Part shown: piece by piece, positions 12,101 to 24,606 of the stretch | Layout of the letters: each line of letters begins with the position of its first letter | How positions within the stretch are numbered: the stretch's first letter is position 1 | Assembly: GCA_950295325.1 (NCBI GenBank) | Contig: OX485806.1 | Location: 5,458,001 to 5,522,000 of the forward strand | DNA length: 64,000 nucleotides | Direction of reading: 5' to 3' | Origin: Polytrichum commune | Lineage: Eukaryota > Streptophyta > Polytrichopsida > Polytrichales > Polytrichaceae | The notes under the pieces: generated by a model | Databases searched by the model: none | What the model was told of the DNA's origin: nothing | What the model saw: only the letters and a program-made list of their open reading frames with translations | Translations under genes and position numbers: made by a program

Positions 12101-14290
12101 CCGCACTCCACCACTCTAAAGATTGAGTTGGTTTGAAGCCATCATGATATAGTTTTAGCCTTATTAGCCTTATGGGTTCCAAGATTTTAACGTCAATTTC
12201 ATAACATTGCATGACAAAGTACTCGTTAGCATGGAGGTTATAATTTTTGTGAGTTCCCATTACAATTGTACAATTTAATATACTTTGGGTGATGTCTTTT
12301 AATTTTGAAAATTTTCAGACACAACCAAACTCATAAAGGTTGATTCTATGTAATCAAGCATATTTAGCCTAATTGCGCTTGATGAACCTAATCAAGCCTA
12401 ATCAAAACTGATACAATGCCTACCTAACAAATTATGCCTAATTAATTTCTTAATGTGCCTAGTTGAGTTGAGTATGATCTAACTCAGAGAAGAAAATTGT
12501 TGTGCTTAATTTCACTTGTTTAGGCTTCATGATGCTGAATTAGGTGTAAAATGCTGGTTGGCAACTAATCAGCCTTAAATAGTTCAAATGTGTCTGAATA
12601 CTTTTAGAAACCTAGAACTTGCTCTCAATAGCTTTCAAATACGGTTATGTACACTCGATTACATCTATTCATGCTTAAATAGTTCAAATGCATATGAACA
12701 CTTGTGAAAGTAGAAGGCATCACCTAAACTATTACCAAAATATATGTACTAAAGTCAACACACTAATTTAAGTTCCACTTTACAATGACAAAGATCCTTT
12801 GCCAACCGTAAGTCACAAAAATGAAAAATTCCTCAAATGCTAATGAGGAATTTGTCATGTAATGAAATGAAATTGATTTTGTGAAAGAGGCCTCTGTATA
12901 GAGCTATTTAAATGCTTCATGCATGCGTCCTCAAACAATGAAATTGTGAGGAGTTGTAGGCTATGTGGGATTTCAGATTCAAATATGACTAAAATATGAC
13001 TAAAAAGCTACTGCAGCATGACAAGAGTAGAAACTTGGGAGGGATACTTACCAGATTTGTCGTTACCTCCCCCTCGGACCTGCCAGCATGGGAAAGTCGC
13101 TTCAGTTGAGCGCGATTTAGAGTGAGTGTCTCCGCTTGCTTTACCTTCTTCTCGTCTGCGATTAGTGCTGAGAGGTTGACCCAATGGTCTTGCCTGATGT
13201 GCTTTGGTTTCTCTCTGCCAGCGACCATTAACTTTTTCATGGCATACCTCTTCATCTTCAACTGTGATTTTAGATTTGTATGGAAGGACCACTCTGTGAC
13301 GTGCCCAATGCCACCTTCATACTCAAAGGTGTTATCCACCCTCTTCTTGATATTCAACAACGTCATTGCATTGTGGTCGTTGTAGTTGTCCACACTGAAG
13401 TCCAAGTCAACTGCATGGCCTCGTAGGCATTTAAGCCATAAGTGACGGTTTCCCGCGCATGGATTTCCCTTCATATCCACTTCCACTGTGTAGCGTTTTC
13501 TTCCATGTTGCTCTCGCACCGGTGCTTCCTGTTGCAGTCGTCGTGTATGTAGTCGCCTCCGGTGGCGTTTGTCAGCTTCCGAGCTGCGTGGAGGATCATC
13601 GAACTCTCCCCCCGCAACTGCCTCTGGACTGAGCTTAGCCGCAAGACGTTGCTTTTGAGCCCTCTGTACCTTCAGCATCTCCAACTCCTTGCTGATAATC
13701 TTTAGGTCCATGCTTGCATAGTCGTCCAGCCCAAGCTCAGACGTCCTACCAGAAGAACGTGAACCATCGAACCTCCTTGTTGGCGGTGGTGCATAATCCT
13801 CCAGTAGGCTTTCCTCCTCCAGAAAGTCATGCTCGTCCCCATCGTTAGATGACCACGTCACACTAGTCGACATGTTGCGTGCTTCCTTTCGTATTGCGGA
13901 GTCTTGTTGACTAATTGTGCGTGGCACCGCAAATTTTGCACCTGAAGGGATGGAAGGCTGTGAACGCGCTGAAGCGGGTGTGTTGTTCACACTATAGGGC
14001 CTTCTGGTGTCCCACTTCGCCGGCTCGGACAGTTCAGGTTTCCCCTGCACATGTGCATTCACTGACTTATTCCAGGTTCTATGCACATAACTCCTAGTTC
14101 TCAAGATGCTAAGCGTACTAACAGTTGAGATAATGCATAAGGTGAACCAACACCTGGCATTGTTTGCAGCATTAGAACTGAAGTACATACACGCACCTTT
14201 GCAGGAGCTTTAGGAGCTGGAGAAGTTGGCAACACTGCTTCCGAGTTCCTTCTGGACCTCCTCCCCTCTTCGTCTAATGCCTGTAGTTCC
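9138..14290 (-). CDS. CACTA transposon second protein, TnpA / Transposase_24-like, multi-exon
   Basis: Minus-strand exons: about 14,283-14,198 (ELQALDEEGRRSRR), 14,044-13,067 (acceptor GTGCAG, donor GTAACG; 326 codons in phase), possibly one near 12,250-12,075 (LEWWSAVASVMFLASK, donor GTAATT), about 10,219-9,859 and about 9,437-9,138. The large exon holds an acidic N-terminal part, a Lys/Arg-rich helix (LKIISKELEMLKVQRAQKQR) and a block matching the Transposase_24 pattern: IRQDHWVNLSALIADEKKVK then LNRAQLKRLSHAGRSEGE. The later exon has the usual tail helix (EEIELEMLRQKSRKK; MKRDFYTRMAGMEASMKAIM). The family binds subterminal repeats of CACTA elements; the GTTAGTCAAC arrays just past its 3' end fit that role. 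Exon ends other than those of the large exon are approximate, and the 5' end is not defined. A domesticated copy is possible. Confidence 0.55.
10242..13066 (-). other. Intronic or intergenic DNA of the TnpA-like gene
   Basis: AT-rich sequence between the coding blocks of the minus-strand TnpA-like gene. The only candidate exon is near 12,075-12,250 (FKPTQSLEWWSAVASVMF). Near 10,310-10,350 there are two TTGACTA words (AGTTGACTACCACTACAG and GGTTGACTAG), similar to the transposon's subterminal motif. Nothing else was recognised. Confidence 0.4.
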
Positions 14291-16147
14291 TATGCAGTAG
14301 TTAGTACTTCCATACTTTACTAGTACCAATTTAAAATGTTCAACGATCATACTAGTGTTTGTCACCTTCTGCACACAATGTGACAAGAAATAGTCAAATT
14401 ATTGTTAAGCATAACATTATGAATCACAAGAGACTTCAAATGGAACTGAGAAAATTGCAAAGCAAAGACAGACCCTAACCCATCACCGGAATGAAGAGGA
14501 GCTAACACCGAACAGAAGCTCGAAAGCTTGGGAGCTCTCGGCCTCGGGCTTAGGAGAGCGGCCACGGGAATAGGCCCTCTTTCCCGCGGCTTTACAAGGA
14601 GGACGCACGGCTTTAGGAGCCGGTACCTACGGCTATAGGATCCCAGCGCATTAACCAAGGGGATTAAGTATTTAGCAAAGGGGATTAAGTACTTAGCACA
14701 AGGGAACTTTAAATTAGAAATACTTAGTAAGTATGAAGGACTTATAATAGGATTATAGGGGTATATTAGAATGTTGAGGATGTATGAATATCCGAAGAGA
14801 CATAATTATGGAATATATTAGAATGTAGGATTTTGAGAACATGATTATAAGAATTTTAGATTCTTATGATACATAGACACTATGAAGACATTAAGGATAA
14901 TATAGGAATAGGGTACATTCTACGAGCATGTTCCAAGTACCAAATATCGGAATTGATACAATCAAAGATTTGATTGACTATCAAGGAGAATATAGTGAAA
15001 TCTTGGTAGTGAGGACATTAGTATAGCAAAACGGTTGTAACCGTTTATGATAGATAGAATCTACATATTTTGAAGATAGTTAGTTATCTAGGAAAATAGT
15101 GATAACAACCACTATTATTATGGATTCAAGGATACTAGGAAGAAAAAAACTATATAAGGGAAACAAATTAGGAGACCTACACCTCATTTTCTACACAACG
15201 AAGTTATCTTAAATTTGAGTGTCAAAAACACTTGAAGCTTTTGTATCTCTCCTCTCGGAGCACTTTCGCAATACACTTATCTTTTCTACAAATACGTGTG
15301 ATCTTTCTACCTCTCTCTCAATTTGAACTACGAGTCGTCAATGGTACTTGGAACTTGAGTGATTGAGCAACCGAGAGTAGACTCTTTTGAGAAAGAACTC
15401 AAAAGATAGTGCGAGGGTGAGAACAAAGCGCTCAAGACAAATTGGAGAATCAATGGAACTTTGAGAGAGAAAACGATTGTCAAACTTGACTGAAGGAAAC
15501 AAGATTATCTCTCAAAGCGGAACTTATCATTGAACTCCTCAAAAGGGAATCATAAATATATATGTGATTGAATGATTGAAGAATTATATGCATGTTATGA
15601 TTTGAGCAAAACTACTTAACGATTATAAACTCCTTCAAAAGAGGAGGAGCTTATTATTATAAACTACATAATCAACTTATAAGTATTATACATATTATAC
15701 TACATATTGATTGTGAACTTATGATTGACAAGAATGATGAAGACATTAATTCATAACAAAGTTTGAATACATATGAACGAAGTAATATTGATATAAGATA
15801 ATCTACTTACTATAATTGTTATTGAACTTCTTTTAAGATACTTTGTGAGTTGTTGGATGTCATTACAATTTGAAGGATTATTTATTAAAGAGAAGATCTC
15901 TCCCTCTCTCTTGAGCAAAACTCAAGAGAGATAGGTTTACTTCTCGTCATCAAGAAACACTTTGTAGTAAAAGTACTTTCTCTCTTAAGATACTTTGTGA
16001 GTTGTTGGATGTCATTACAAGTAAAGGATTAACTATTGAAGAGAAGAGTTCTCTCTCTTGAGAAAAAATCAAGAGAGTTATAATTACTATCGTCATCAAG
16101 AAACACTTTGAAGTTAAACGTGACATTGCAAAACAATCAATGATGTG
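14291..16147. other. AT-rich DNA without a clear gene; host site of element A
   Basis: A short GC-rich patch (14,500-14,640) is followed by strongly AT-rich DNA. A possible TATA box and start-like region (CTATATAAGGGAAAC near 15,150) precedes stem-like repeats such as GACTCTTTTGAGAAAG/AACTCAAAAGATAG near 15,380. This could be an old LTR, but I found no matching partner, primer-binding site or coding region. Element A is inserted at 16,148. Confidence 0.4.
15833..16112 (+). repeat. 152-bp tandem duplication, each copy with a hairpin
   Basis: TTAAGATACTTTGTGAGTTG begins copies at 15,833 and 15,985; both contain GTCATCAAGAAACACTTTG. Each carries an inverted repeat: CTCTCTTGAG-CAAAA-CTCAAGAGAG at 15,906-15,930 in copy one, and a slightly diverged version at about 16,052-16,077 in copy two. 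Confidence 0.75.
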
Positions 16148-18986
16148 TGTGGTACTTTTGGGCCACCCCCTTTCGAGGGAGCCTAAAAGTATCACACAAG
16201 CCCTTCGGTGAAGGTGGCCTGCATTTGCAGGCGCCCAAGCCGAACCCGGATGATAGGTGTATAACGTGAGTAGTTAGATTTTTAAGGGAGATTAAATATG
16301 CGTCGTAGTACCTCCGGAGGTTAGGCCTTAGTTTTTTACTAGTGTGGCTTTAAACTCCACTAACCAATTTCATATCTAGTTCTAACCTTAACCTACAACC
16401 TATTCTACGCGCAGACGCACCAGCCTTGAAACCAAGGCAATCCTAATTTGTGAATTGGGATGGTTCTGATACACCCAACCGGGTGTGACTCATACCACCC
16501 TAACTCAACGAACGGAATAACGACAATTTGATGGACCATTCAATTCTTCCTATTTCTTTATTTAGTTCTATTTAGTTTTCTAAGCGGGGGAACTTGGCCT
16601 AAGTCCCACCCTTCACACAAATTCCTTCTTAATTACTTACTTTTGTTTGCACGTCCTAACTTACTACATTAACATATTAGGCATCACCCCTTACCTCGGG
16701 TCTCTTGCCAACAAGGGTTTACGATTTATTTTGTATGTTTTGATTGTTAAATGTGTTTACACTGGATAGACCACGAAATGCAACTAAATGGGACCAGGGT
16801 GACGGGCGACCTGTAGGTTCAACCTGTTGCGCAATCTTCATAAATTGGGGCCATTACTCCCAATCTATGGGGCCAACAACATAATAGTGGATTCGCGGGT
16901 CATTAACCCCACCTTTCCACCAACAACATTCAGAGTGGTCGTGTCGGTGATTAATCCGACTTACCACACACGAAACTTGCTAATAAATGAAGCTACTACC
17001 ACAAAACATACCAAGGGCCCCGAAAACAATGGAATTGGGTACTCCCTTGGCGGTCAAGTGGTCAAGCCACTTGACCTTACGAGATAGGTGAGTGGGTTTA
17101 GAGATGCGTACCTTAGCCGTGCTCCCTCCAATCCTAAATGGAAGGCTTAAGGTTAGTTAATTTACCTCAATTTTCCTCGGTTGATTTGGGCTTGATGTAG
17201 GCCGAGCCGCTACCTCCTTCCTTGCTCCACTTTCCGAGCGTCGACCTTGCCTCCTTCTTTGTAACTAGTTTGGTAGTAAGCGTACCTTAGTTAACAATTA
17301 AAATATAAAGTGTTATTCTGCCCTGTAATTTAATCCTAAGCATAATATTTATACTTAGTGCACCAAATTATCTTTCCAATGATCTAAAAATCACTCTAAT
17401 CGGATAAGAAATGCAAAAGTTATGAGGGTTGGAAGTGTGAGGTCGATTCAACCGACCCTTCCAACCCACCTATCTACCTTCTAACTTCAAAAATTCATAG
17501 CACATTCCTTACTACTTGGATCTAGGCTTTCCTTATACCATCGGAAAGCTATGAACAAGCTCTAACTAGAAAAATTATGACATCAGCAGGTTAAGCTAAT
17601 AGAAATTCAGCGGACTCCTTGTAACACAGCAGTCAATCAAGAAGGCTTAAACTATGTATCTCGCCTTCAACAATTCATATCTAATTCAAATCTTAGTCAA
17701 ATCAAACGTTCTATATGACCCTGGAGAGATATTAAAAAGATGTATTTGATAAAAATATGTGATTAGAAAGGTAAGCCGAAGTGAACCCAGCAGGTCCTCT
17801 GTAATGCAGCAGTCAACCAAAAGTTCTCAAACTATGTGTCCCATCTTGCACAATTCATATCTAATTCAAATCATGCTCAAATCAAATGTTCTAAGCCATT
17901 TTGGAAAGCTACACAAAAGTTCTACTTGGGAAAAATATAATTTCTTGGAATTAAAATTCCTATTGGGCTCGCAGGTCTGATCCAGCAGCCGCTACCCACA
18001 AGACCACCCAGTTTTTCTACTCCATCTTTGAAAATCCATAACTAATTGTCATCTCAACCAAATCACAAATGGGAAACGGCTATGGATAGCTATATGAAAT
18101 CTCTCTAAGAGAAAAATGATAAGTATCTTGTTCTAGCTTTTGAACTAAGCCTTCAGGGCATTGGCAGATGAGGTCTATAATGCCTCTACTCAAAACTCTA
18201 CCATCCAACCTACCTCTACAAAAGAAGGAATAATTTTGTTGGTGTGTTAATAAACACACAACCTAACTAGGAGAGAGAGAGTAGAGGAGGTTCTCAAGCC
18301 TTTCTTTTAGACCATTGAGAATACATGCTAAAGGATTTTTTCCTAACTACATTGAAGCAGGGCTTCGCCCAAAAACTAGAGAAAGAGAGAGAGCTACAAG
18401 GTGGAAGGAGGGGTTTTTAAACCCTCTCACAAAAGGGTTGGACCCCTCCTCCACCGGATCCATTTTTCAAACCCTTTCCCGAAATTTTGGCTCGGGGGTT
18501 TTCTCGGTTGAGGTTGCCACCCTCTCGCCGAGGTGGCTCCGACAAAAAACCTTTAGAAATCTTTCTAATTTTTCCGCCATCGAGTTGGCAAGGGGGCAAG
18601 TGGGCAAGTATCCCCCTTGCTTTTTTTTTTTTTTGTCTTCAAAATTCTTCACGCCGATTTTATCTTCTTACGTAAAACACCTCCAATAGTCTTGTGTGCC
18701 TCACACTAACTAATAAACTAACACTTGCTTAGCTAGCATCTACTAACATTTGCTTAATAACTAGCATCTACTAATATTTGCTTAGCTAGTTGTTTTTACT
18801 AGCTAGCACATTTTTTCTACTTTGCTATCTTCTAGCACTACTTAGTTTCATTTTGACCTTCCTTCTTCTAGGCTAAATGCTAAATGAACTAATTTTCCCT
18901 AAATTCCCTATCAATTCTAACTTTTAATGCTAACATTCTAACTAAAAGTGATCCCGCAGAGTGGTGGACCACTCAAAGGGTTCACA
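16148..18986 (-). repeat. Element A left (3') LTR
   Basis: 2839 bp, TGTGGTAC...GTTCACA, same length and apparently same sequence as 41,476-44,314. It contains several diverged internal repeats of about 175 bp with phrases such as AATTCATATCTAATTCAAAT (about 17,680 and 17,850), a poly-T tract at about 18,621-18,634 and a GAGAGAGA run near 18,270. Open frames inside it are not conserved coding sequence. Confidence 0.92.
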
Positions 18987-19524
18987 TATGTCGGCCATCA
19001 GGGGAGCTGCTCGTTCGAGCGCTACGAACACCAGCTCTTGCTCGCACGCCAATCCTGGGTACACGGTCACCTGCATGCACACCACCACTTACACATATAT
19101 TTTTGTTTTTTTTTTATTTTATTTCTTATTATTACTTGCACTTTTATCCGTTTAAAGATGTGAAGAGGAGAGAGAAAAGAAGAAGATAGTACTATACTAA
19201 AGCCAAAAAACACTTCAAAGCCGCCACACTCCCCCACCGGACTGGGTTTGTGTCTATCTAGGACACCCCCTCCGCCTTGCGGGAGCAACTTGGAGCTATA
19301 GAAGAAAAAACTTTCAACCCGCTTCCTTCCTCTTCGGAGAGAGTTCGGACTACAAGAGCAATTCCCAGGCGCTGAAGAAAGAAGGTCCCCCTACTGGTTT
19401 CCTTCAAACAATGACCACGGAGGGCCGACCTCTAACCTAGCACCTATTGCAGGAATTTGAAACCCTCCGCCTTTGCTTTGGGTCTAAAGGTATCACATCG
19501 CATTTAATCCGCTAGTTGCACCTG
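18987..19524 (-). other. Element A region between the stop codon and the 3' LTR
   Basis: 538 bp with a T-rich tract near 19,100-19,130 and no coding region. Next to the LTR, the plus strand reads TATG-TCGGCCATCAGGGGA (TCGG starting at 18,991). This is 4 nt from the LTR and resembles a primer-binding site facing inward, like the equivalent position of element B. No polypurine tract is evident on the minus strand at the usual place. Confidence 0.6.
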
Positions 19525-22500
19525 TCACACATTATACAACTTACACCGACCCCCGTTAGTTCGCGTAGGGAAATATGTGCCATCAAGTGTAGCCAATTGA
19601 ACCGAATTATTGTCATACACGTTCGTGACCCAAAAAGGGCCCAACCACAAGGCGTGAGACTTACCTGGGAACTCCAGTTTCCTCGCATCTTGGAGCATTA
19701 CCGACGTCCCGGGTTGCAAAGTTCTTACCTTGTGTCGTTTGTTGAAGACGGCCTTGCGCCTCCGTTTCATCGCCTCGAGATGTTGCACACTAGCTCGTCG
19801 TCGCTCGCTAAGACTCTCTAACATTAGCAACCTATCTGATAGTACCTCGGCTACCGTAAGTCGTGAATCAACTGCAATTCGCAAAGAGGGGATCTCCAAC
19901 TCGATTGGGAGCACTGCTTCAATCCCGTATACAAGGGCAAACGGCATTTGGTTGGTTGGACCTTTATACCAATCGTTTGGCACCGAAGGATATGACGCGA
20001 AATCATGGCCTACCTGAATTCCGGTAGAGGTGTTCTTGAAATGCAAGGATGGAACAATATCTTCTTCGAGCACGAGGTCCTCTAGGACTATAGGTTGCGT
20101 GCCATCAATCTCAAAGGAATAAATTGACTCAAGCGGTAGGTCATCGGCTATGAGCACGAATCCGGTGTGTCCACGTGACGTGTCCTCGGTGGCGGTGATC
20201 GCATATACCTGGGTGTGGTTGGGAATTTCTTCCGGGTTGAGTTCCATCCATGCTGTGAACTCACCTGTGTCCTCCCAGCCATAGAGGCCAGGACCCATGT
20301 CCTTTACTGGGCCTAGATGGGTCTTAGTGCCCAATGTTTGGTTGGCTAAGTCTACCGAAACTATGTTGGGTTCTGGCTTCGACTTGGGTAGGTCGGATTC
20401 CGTGAATTCTGTCGAAGGCTTACGGAGTGCAATTCTTGTCGTTGTTCTGTTGTGAGGGGGCCCAAATGTTATTTGGGAGGTACCCGTAGACCACTCGGTT
20501 GTGGCATTTGCTCTCCGAAGCCAGTCTCTACCTAAAAGTATCGGATAACTTTTGGATGTTACAGGGAGCCTCAAAACTTGAAACGTGATCGTATAGACTT
20601 CTCCCCCGACTTTCATCAAGCAATCCTTTACCTGTCCAAGGGGGGTGACTTGTCTTTGGTCCGCGACATTGATAACAAAGGGTGAAGGGCCAGTGAGCTC
20701 GAGGCCAAGTTTTTCCAACGTTGAGAGTGGCATAATATTGATCCCACTACCCCCATCAACCAGGGTGTGCGGGATTATTTTGTCCATAATCTCAACCTCC
20801 ACCTCGATTGGTCCTTCGTCCCCTAGGGGGGTTCTTCGGACCTCAACTGCCATCGTTGGGATTTTAGCCTTCCTAACCTGGGTGGCTCCTTCCTTGAATT
20901 CTTTTCTTAAGGCGGGAGCTACTTGAATTAGTTGTGCCAAAGAAATGTTGGCTCGTAGGCTACAAAGGTCTGACCAAAGGTCGTAGTCCTCGGCCGGGTT
21001 AAAGGCGCGACTAGGCCGGGGTTTCGGTGGGAAGTTAGCGGGCAGGCCATTGCCCCATGTGTCTCGTCTATCCACAAATCGGAAGAGGTCTTCCTCTTCC
21101 TCCAGTAATGGTTCCTCTACCGGTTCGTCATCAGGGTTAGGCTCTAGGGAAGTTGTGGGAACCTTAGCCTTAAGGGCTGCGTTCTGCAAGAACTCTGGAA
21201 GTTCTGCGAATTTTGGTGACTTTTCAGACTCATTCGACTTCTCGGAACCTTCACTTATCACGGTTTGTGCCCTCTTCTGAGCCCTAGTGACCACTGCCAC
21301 GTCTATTTTCTGCTTTAGTTTTTTAGGGGGAACCAGGATAGCCCGTAAAGAAGAATCGGCTAGCTCGTGAGAGATGAAGTTGCTATGACTATCATTTGGG
21401 ATAGGAAGGAATGGAGCTGAACAACTTGTGCTCGCCCTATTGTTATCAATGAACCTCGCGTCTTGGGTTTGTGCATGACCAAGGTTAAGGGGACCTTGGG
21501 ATGTTGGAGGCCCATTCATGTTTTGCGCCCATTGTTGGTTAGTATCCTGTCCACTCCCCATAAGATGTTGAGGAGGGTTGTCGGTATACTGACCGTTAAG
21601 ACCATAAGCCTGACCTTGGTTCATTTGGTACCCATAGAATGGGTTGCCTTCATTAGGGGAGTTATTGAAGGTATTACCTTGTTGTGCAACTTGGGGTCCA
21701 TTGTTGAACCTATTTGGTTGGTTCCGGCCCATCTGAGGGACATACTGTTGGCTTACCATTCCTACCAAGTTCGAGTCGGCTTGCCTACCACCGGCTGGGG
21801 GGTTTTGAGGGTACAAATTTTGTGGACCTTGATAGTTGTTCCCCCTATTACCTTGGTTTTGGTGGTTGGGTGGACCGTAGTTTTGTTGGCCATTGCTTTG
21901 AGGGTTACCTTGGTGATAATTAACCGACATTCCTCCTTGGTTCTGTTGATTCCTATCATAGAAGAATGCCGGAAGTTGTTGATTCAGCTGAGAGTAATGG
22001 GAGGGTCGCTCCGCGAGAATCCTACGACAATTATCGACCGGGTGATTACCCCCACAATGGTTGCAGACCACCCCCGTCTCGATCCAACACTTACCTGGCC
22101 CCAAAATGTGAACCTTGCCGCAAGTGGGACAAACTCCTTTACCGTTGTTCCGGGCTTGAGTCTGGGAGTGGCCTTGTTGTGGACGGGGGGGTGGGGCTAC
22201 TAGGTTACCTGTGAACCTAGGCTCCGTGCAAAATTGATTACTGTGGCCAGGTTTGTTGCAATTACGACACCAAATGTTGGTGCCATAATTACCTGCCTCC
22301 GAGGCCGGCGGAACTGGTTGTGCTAAGGGCCTAGACGTGATTGCCATTGTTAGCTGCGTGAGGGTCTTGAGCGACTGCATGACATCGCTCCTCAACTCGT
22401 CGTTGGCCTTCTTAACTCTAAGTTCTACCTCCTCGATCGTGGTGTGGCTCGGAGGGCTAGGGAGTGCTAAGAGCTCAGGGGGTGGCCTCGTAGCCAAAGG

Positions 22501-22610
22501 AACCGGGGCCGCTCGGTGGACTGCGTATGCATCCGGTCGGGATGGCTCCAGCTGAGGAGGCTTACTCTGCTCGGGAGGAATGTAGGTTGTGGGTAGGAAG
22601 GCTGGCACAG
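19525..22610 (-). CDS. Element A gag C-terminus, protease and integrase C-terminus, fused by an internal deletion
   Basis: One open frame of about 1027 codons, truncated at its 5' end by element B at 22,611. In order it carries: a CCHC zinc knuckle (WCRNCNKPGHSNQFC), two more Cys-rich knuckles (VCPTCGKVHILGPGKC, VCNHCGGNHPVDNC), a Gln/Asn-rich linker, and a retropepsin with active site VDGGSGINIMP. After the conserved segment ending NDWYKG it jumps straight to MPFALVYGIEAVLPIE, the integrase C-terminal region, and ends FPTRTNGGRCKLYNV. Compared with element B, about 800 residues (RT, RNase H, integrase zinc finger and catalytic core) are missing, yet the frame is kept. Removing B and one TSD copy leaves gag and this part in the same frame (1346 codons from the upstream open frame). 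The protein probably builds particles and processes them but cannot reverse-transcribe or integrate by itself. Confidence 0.9.
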
Positions 22611-24545
22611 TGTGAGGCCAAACCCCCCACCCTTAAGCGTCCGTAGTCCGAGTAGTGGGTTTGGGCTCACATTCCTCCGCGGTATTGGATTTGGACTTGG
22701 ATGAGTCCATAGTGCAAGGTTCACCCTTCAAGTGGTCTTGGATTTAACTAGCTCCTTCATAAACCCAGCTCCTTCATAAACCCAGCTCCTTCACGAACCC
22801 AGCTCCTTAGCTTCTAACTAAACAAACTCAGGTCCTTCATAAACCCAGCTCTTTACTTTCTAACTAAACAAACCCAGCTCCTTCATAAACCCAGCTCTTT
22901 ACTTTCTAACTAAACAAACCCAAATCCTTCATAAACCCAGCTCCTTCATGAACCCAGCTCCTTAGCTTCTAACTAAACAAACCCAGGTCCTTCATAAACC
23001 CAGCTCTTTACTTTCTAACTAAACAAACCCAGGTCCTTCATAAACCCAGCTCTTTACTTTCTAACTAAACAAACCCAGCTCCTTCATAAACCCAGCTCCT
23101 TCATGAACCCAGCTTCTTAGCTTCTAACTAAACAAACCCAGGTCCTTCATAAACCCAGCTCTTTACTTTCTAACTAAACAAACCCAGGTCCTTCATAAAC
23201 CCAGCTCTTTACTTTCTAACTAAACAAACCCAGCTCCTTCATAAACCCAGCTCCTTCATGAACCCAGCTCCTTAGCTTCTAACTAAACAAACCCAGGTCC
23301 TTCATAAACCCAGGTCCTTCATGAACCCACAACTTTGTAGTTGTAATCTCCAACTACCTCACTAATTATTCAAGCCCTTAACTAATCTTCCTACCTAATT
23401 TCCCTAATTCTACTAACAACCCCTTTCTAATCACACAATTCTTCTCTAATCCTAAAATCCTAAAATCCTAGAGAGGAGAGGGGGAGAGAGAATTTCCTAA
23501 CTTCACTAAGACTAACTAATCCACACAAGTATATTTTTGCACTCATCACAACATCAAGTGCTCAACTCTTAAACATGGAACTTGCAACCACGTGTATTCA
23601 AAACATGAACTTTAAGTACCACAAATTGGAATCATGAATTAACTTTAAAATCCTTCACGTCAACACTAATTCTACCAAGAGGTCAAGCCCTCTTCAAGGC
23701 TAACAAGCCTTGGCTCTCAAACTAAAAACTAAGCACACACATGTGCTCCAATATGGCTTCCCACACCCACACTTATAACTCGTGGGGTGCCTTGGAGCAC
23801 AAAGGAAAGAGAGGATGAGTGAGGGAAGAATGAGGGATTATATAGTAAGCTTGAGGGGGTGAGCACCCTCAAGGCTCACGATAAGCCCTTGAGATTTCCT
23901 CCTACTTAGTAGGCGCCAATCCTATCTTCTAAGCCTTCCTCCCTCAAATGATCAACAAGGATCCTAATTCGAACATTTAACTAGCCTTGGCTTTCTACCT
24001 ACCACACTTTACCAAACTTGGGATGCTTCAACCCAAACTTAGCCTCCTTCGCTTTCCGCCGCCATAACTTTCTCCCCTTACTTTCCCAAATCGTCGCTCA
24101 CCACTCAATTCAAACCACGATGCTTAACTCGTAATTTGATTGGTGCTTTGAGAATTTGCTTATCCTCCACCTTGCATTCTTCCTTGGGCCTTCCCCATTA
24201 AGTGGCCATGATGAGGTGGTCCACTTGTGCGCTCCATGTGATCCTCCATTCATCCCAATTCGAAAGCACTTGCCTCTTGAGTCACTTTGGTTGTCTCCAT
24301 CCATTTGTACTAGCCTACTCACTAACTACTCAATCCAAGTTCTCCTTACCTATCCTCATTCACTCAAATCCTTCCGAAGGTAAAAACACAATAACAACTC
24401 ACATCCTAGCCTCTTACAACATGGTACTTCTAAGACTAACATTTCACTCTTTTTATATTTTTGTGAAGTAACATGCTACTTCAAAGTGCATCAACTAACG
24501 TTTCAAGGGTCTAAGACTAAATGTGGGCACCCTTTTGGGCTCACA
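22611..24545 (-). repeat. Element B left (3') LTR
   Basis: 1935 bp with TGTGAG/CTCACA ends. It is 143 bp longer than the right LTR, and the whole difference lies in the minisatellite at about 22,740-23,325. The remaining ~1.2 kb matches the right copy nearly base for base. There is no open frame of note. Confidence 0.93.
22735..23335 (+). repeat. Minisatellite inside the B LTR (about 47-bp units)
   Basis: Repeated phrases are GGTCCTTCATAAACCCAGCT, CTTTACTTTCTAACTAAACA and CAGCTCCTTCATGAACCCAG. Units alternate between a CTTTACTTTCTAACT type and a CCTTAGCTTCTAACT type, giving a small higher-order pattern. The right LTR has a shorter version at about 38,848-39,300. Confidence 0.88.
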
Positions 24546-24606
24546 TAATTGGCGACCATCGGGGGATGAATCCAAACATCTCTTGCTCCAAGGGTAAGTT
24601 GCCTAG
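24546..24606 (-). other. Element B 3' junction with an inward-facing PBS-like sequence
   Basis: Only 61 bp separate the gag-pol stop codon from the 3' LTR. The plus strand reads TAAT-TGGCGACCATCGGGGGA (24,550-24,566), which has the TGGCG...GGGGA look of plant retrotransposon primer-binding sites, 4 nt from the LTR. On the minus strand there is no clear polypurine tract where one is expected. Confidence 0.6.

Noticed and set aside
18315-18689. Open frame of 124 codons in the element A LTR (repeated at 43,643-44,017)
   Set aside because: It sits inside an LTR, crosses a poly-T tract, and overlapping frames on both strands are equally open. No domain was seen.
20645-22203. Plus-strand open frames up to 246 codons opposite element A's gag-protease frame
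   Set aside because: They are antisense shadows of the clearly assigned minus-strand gag-protease coding region.
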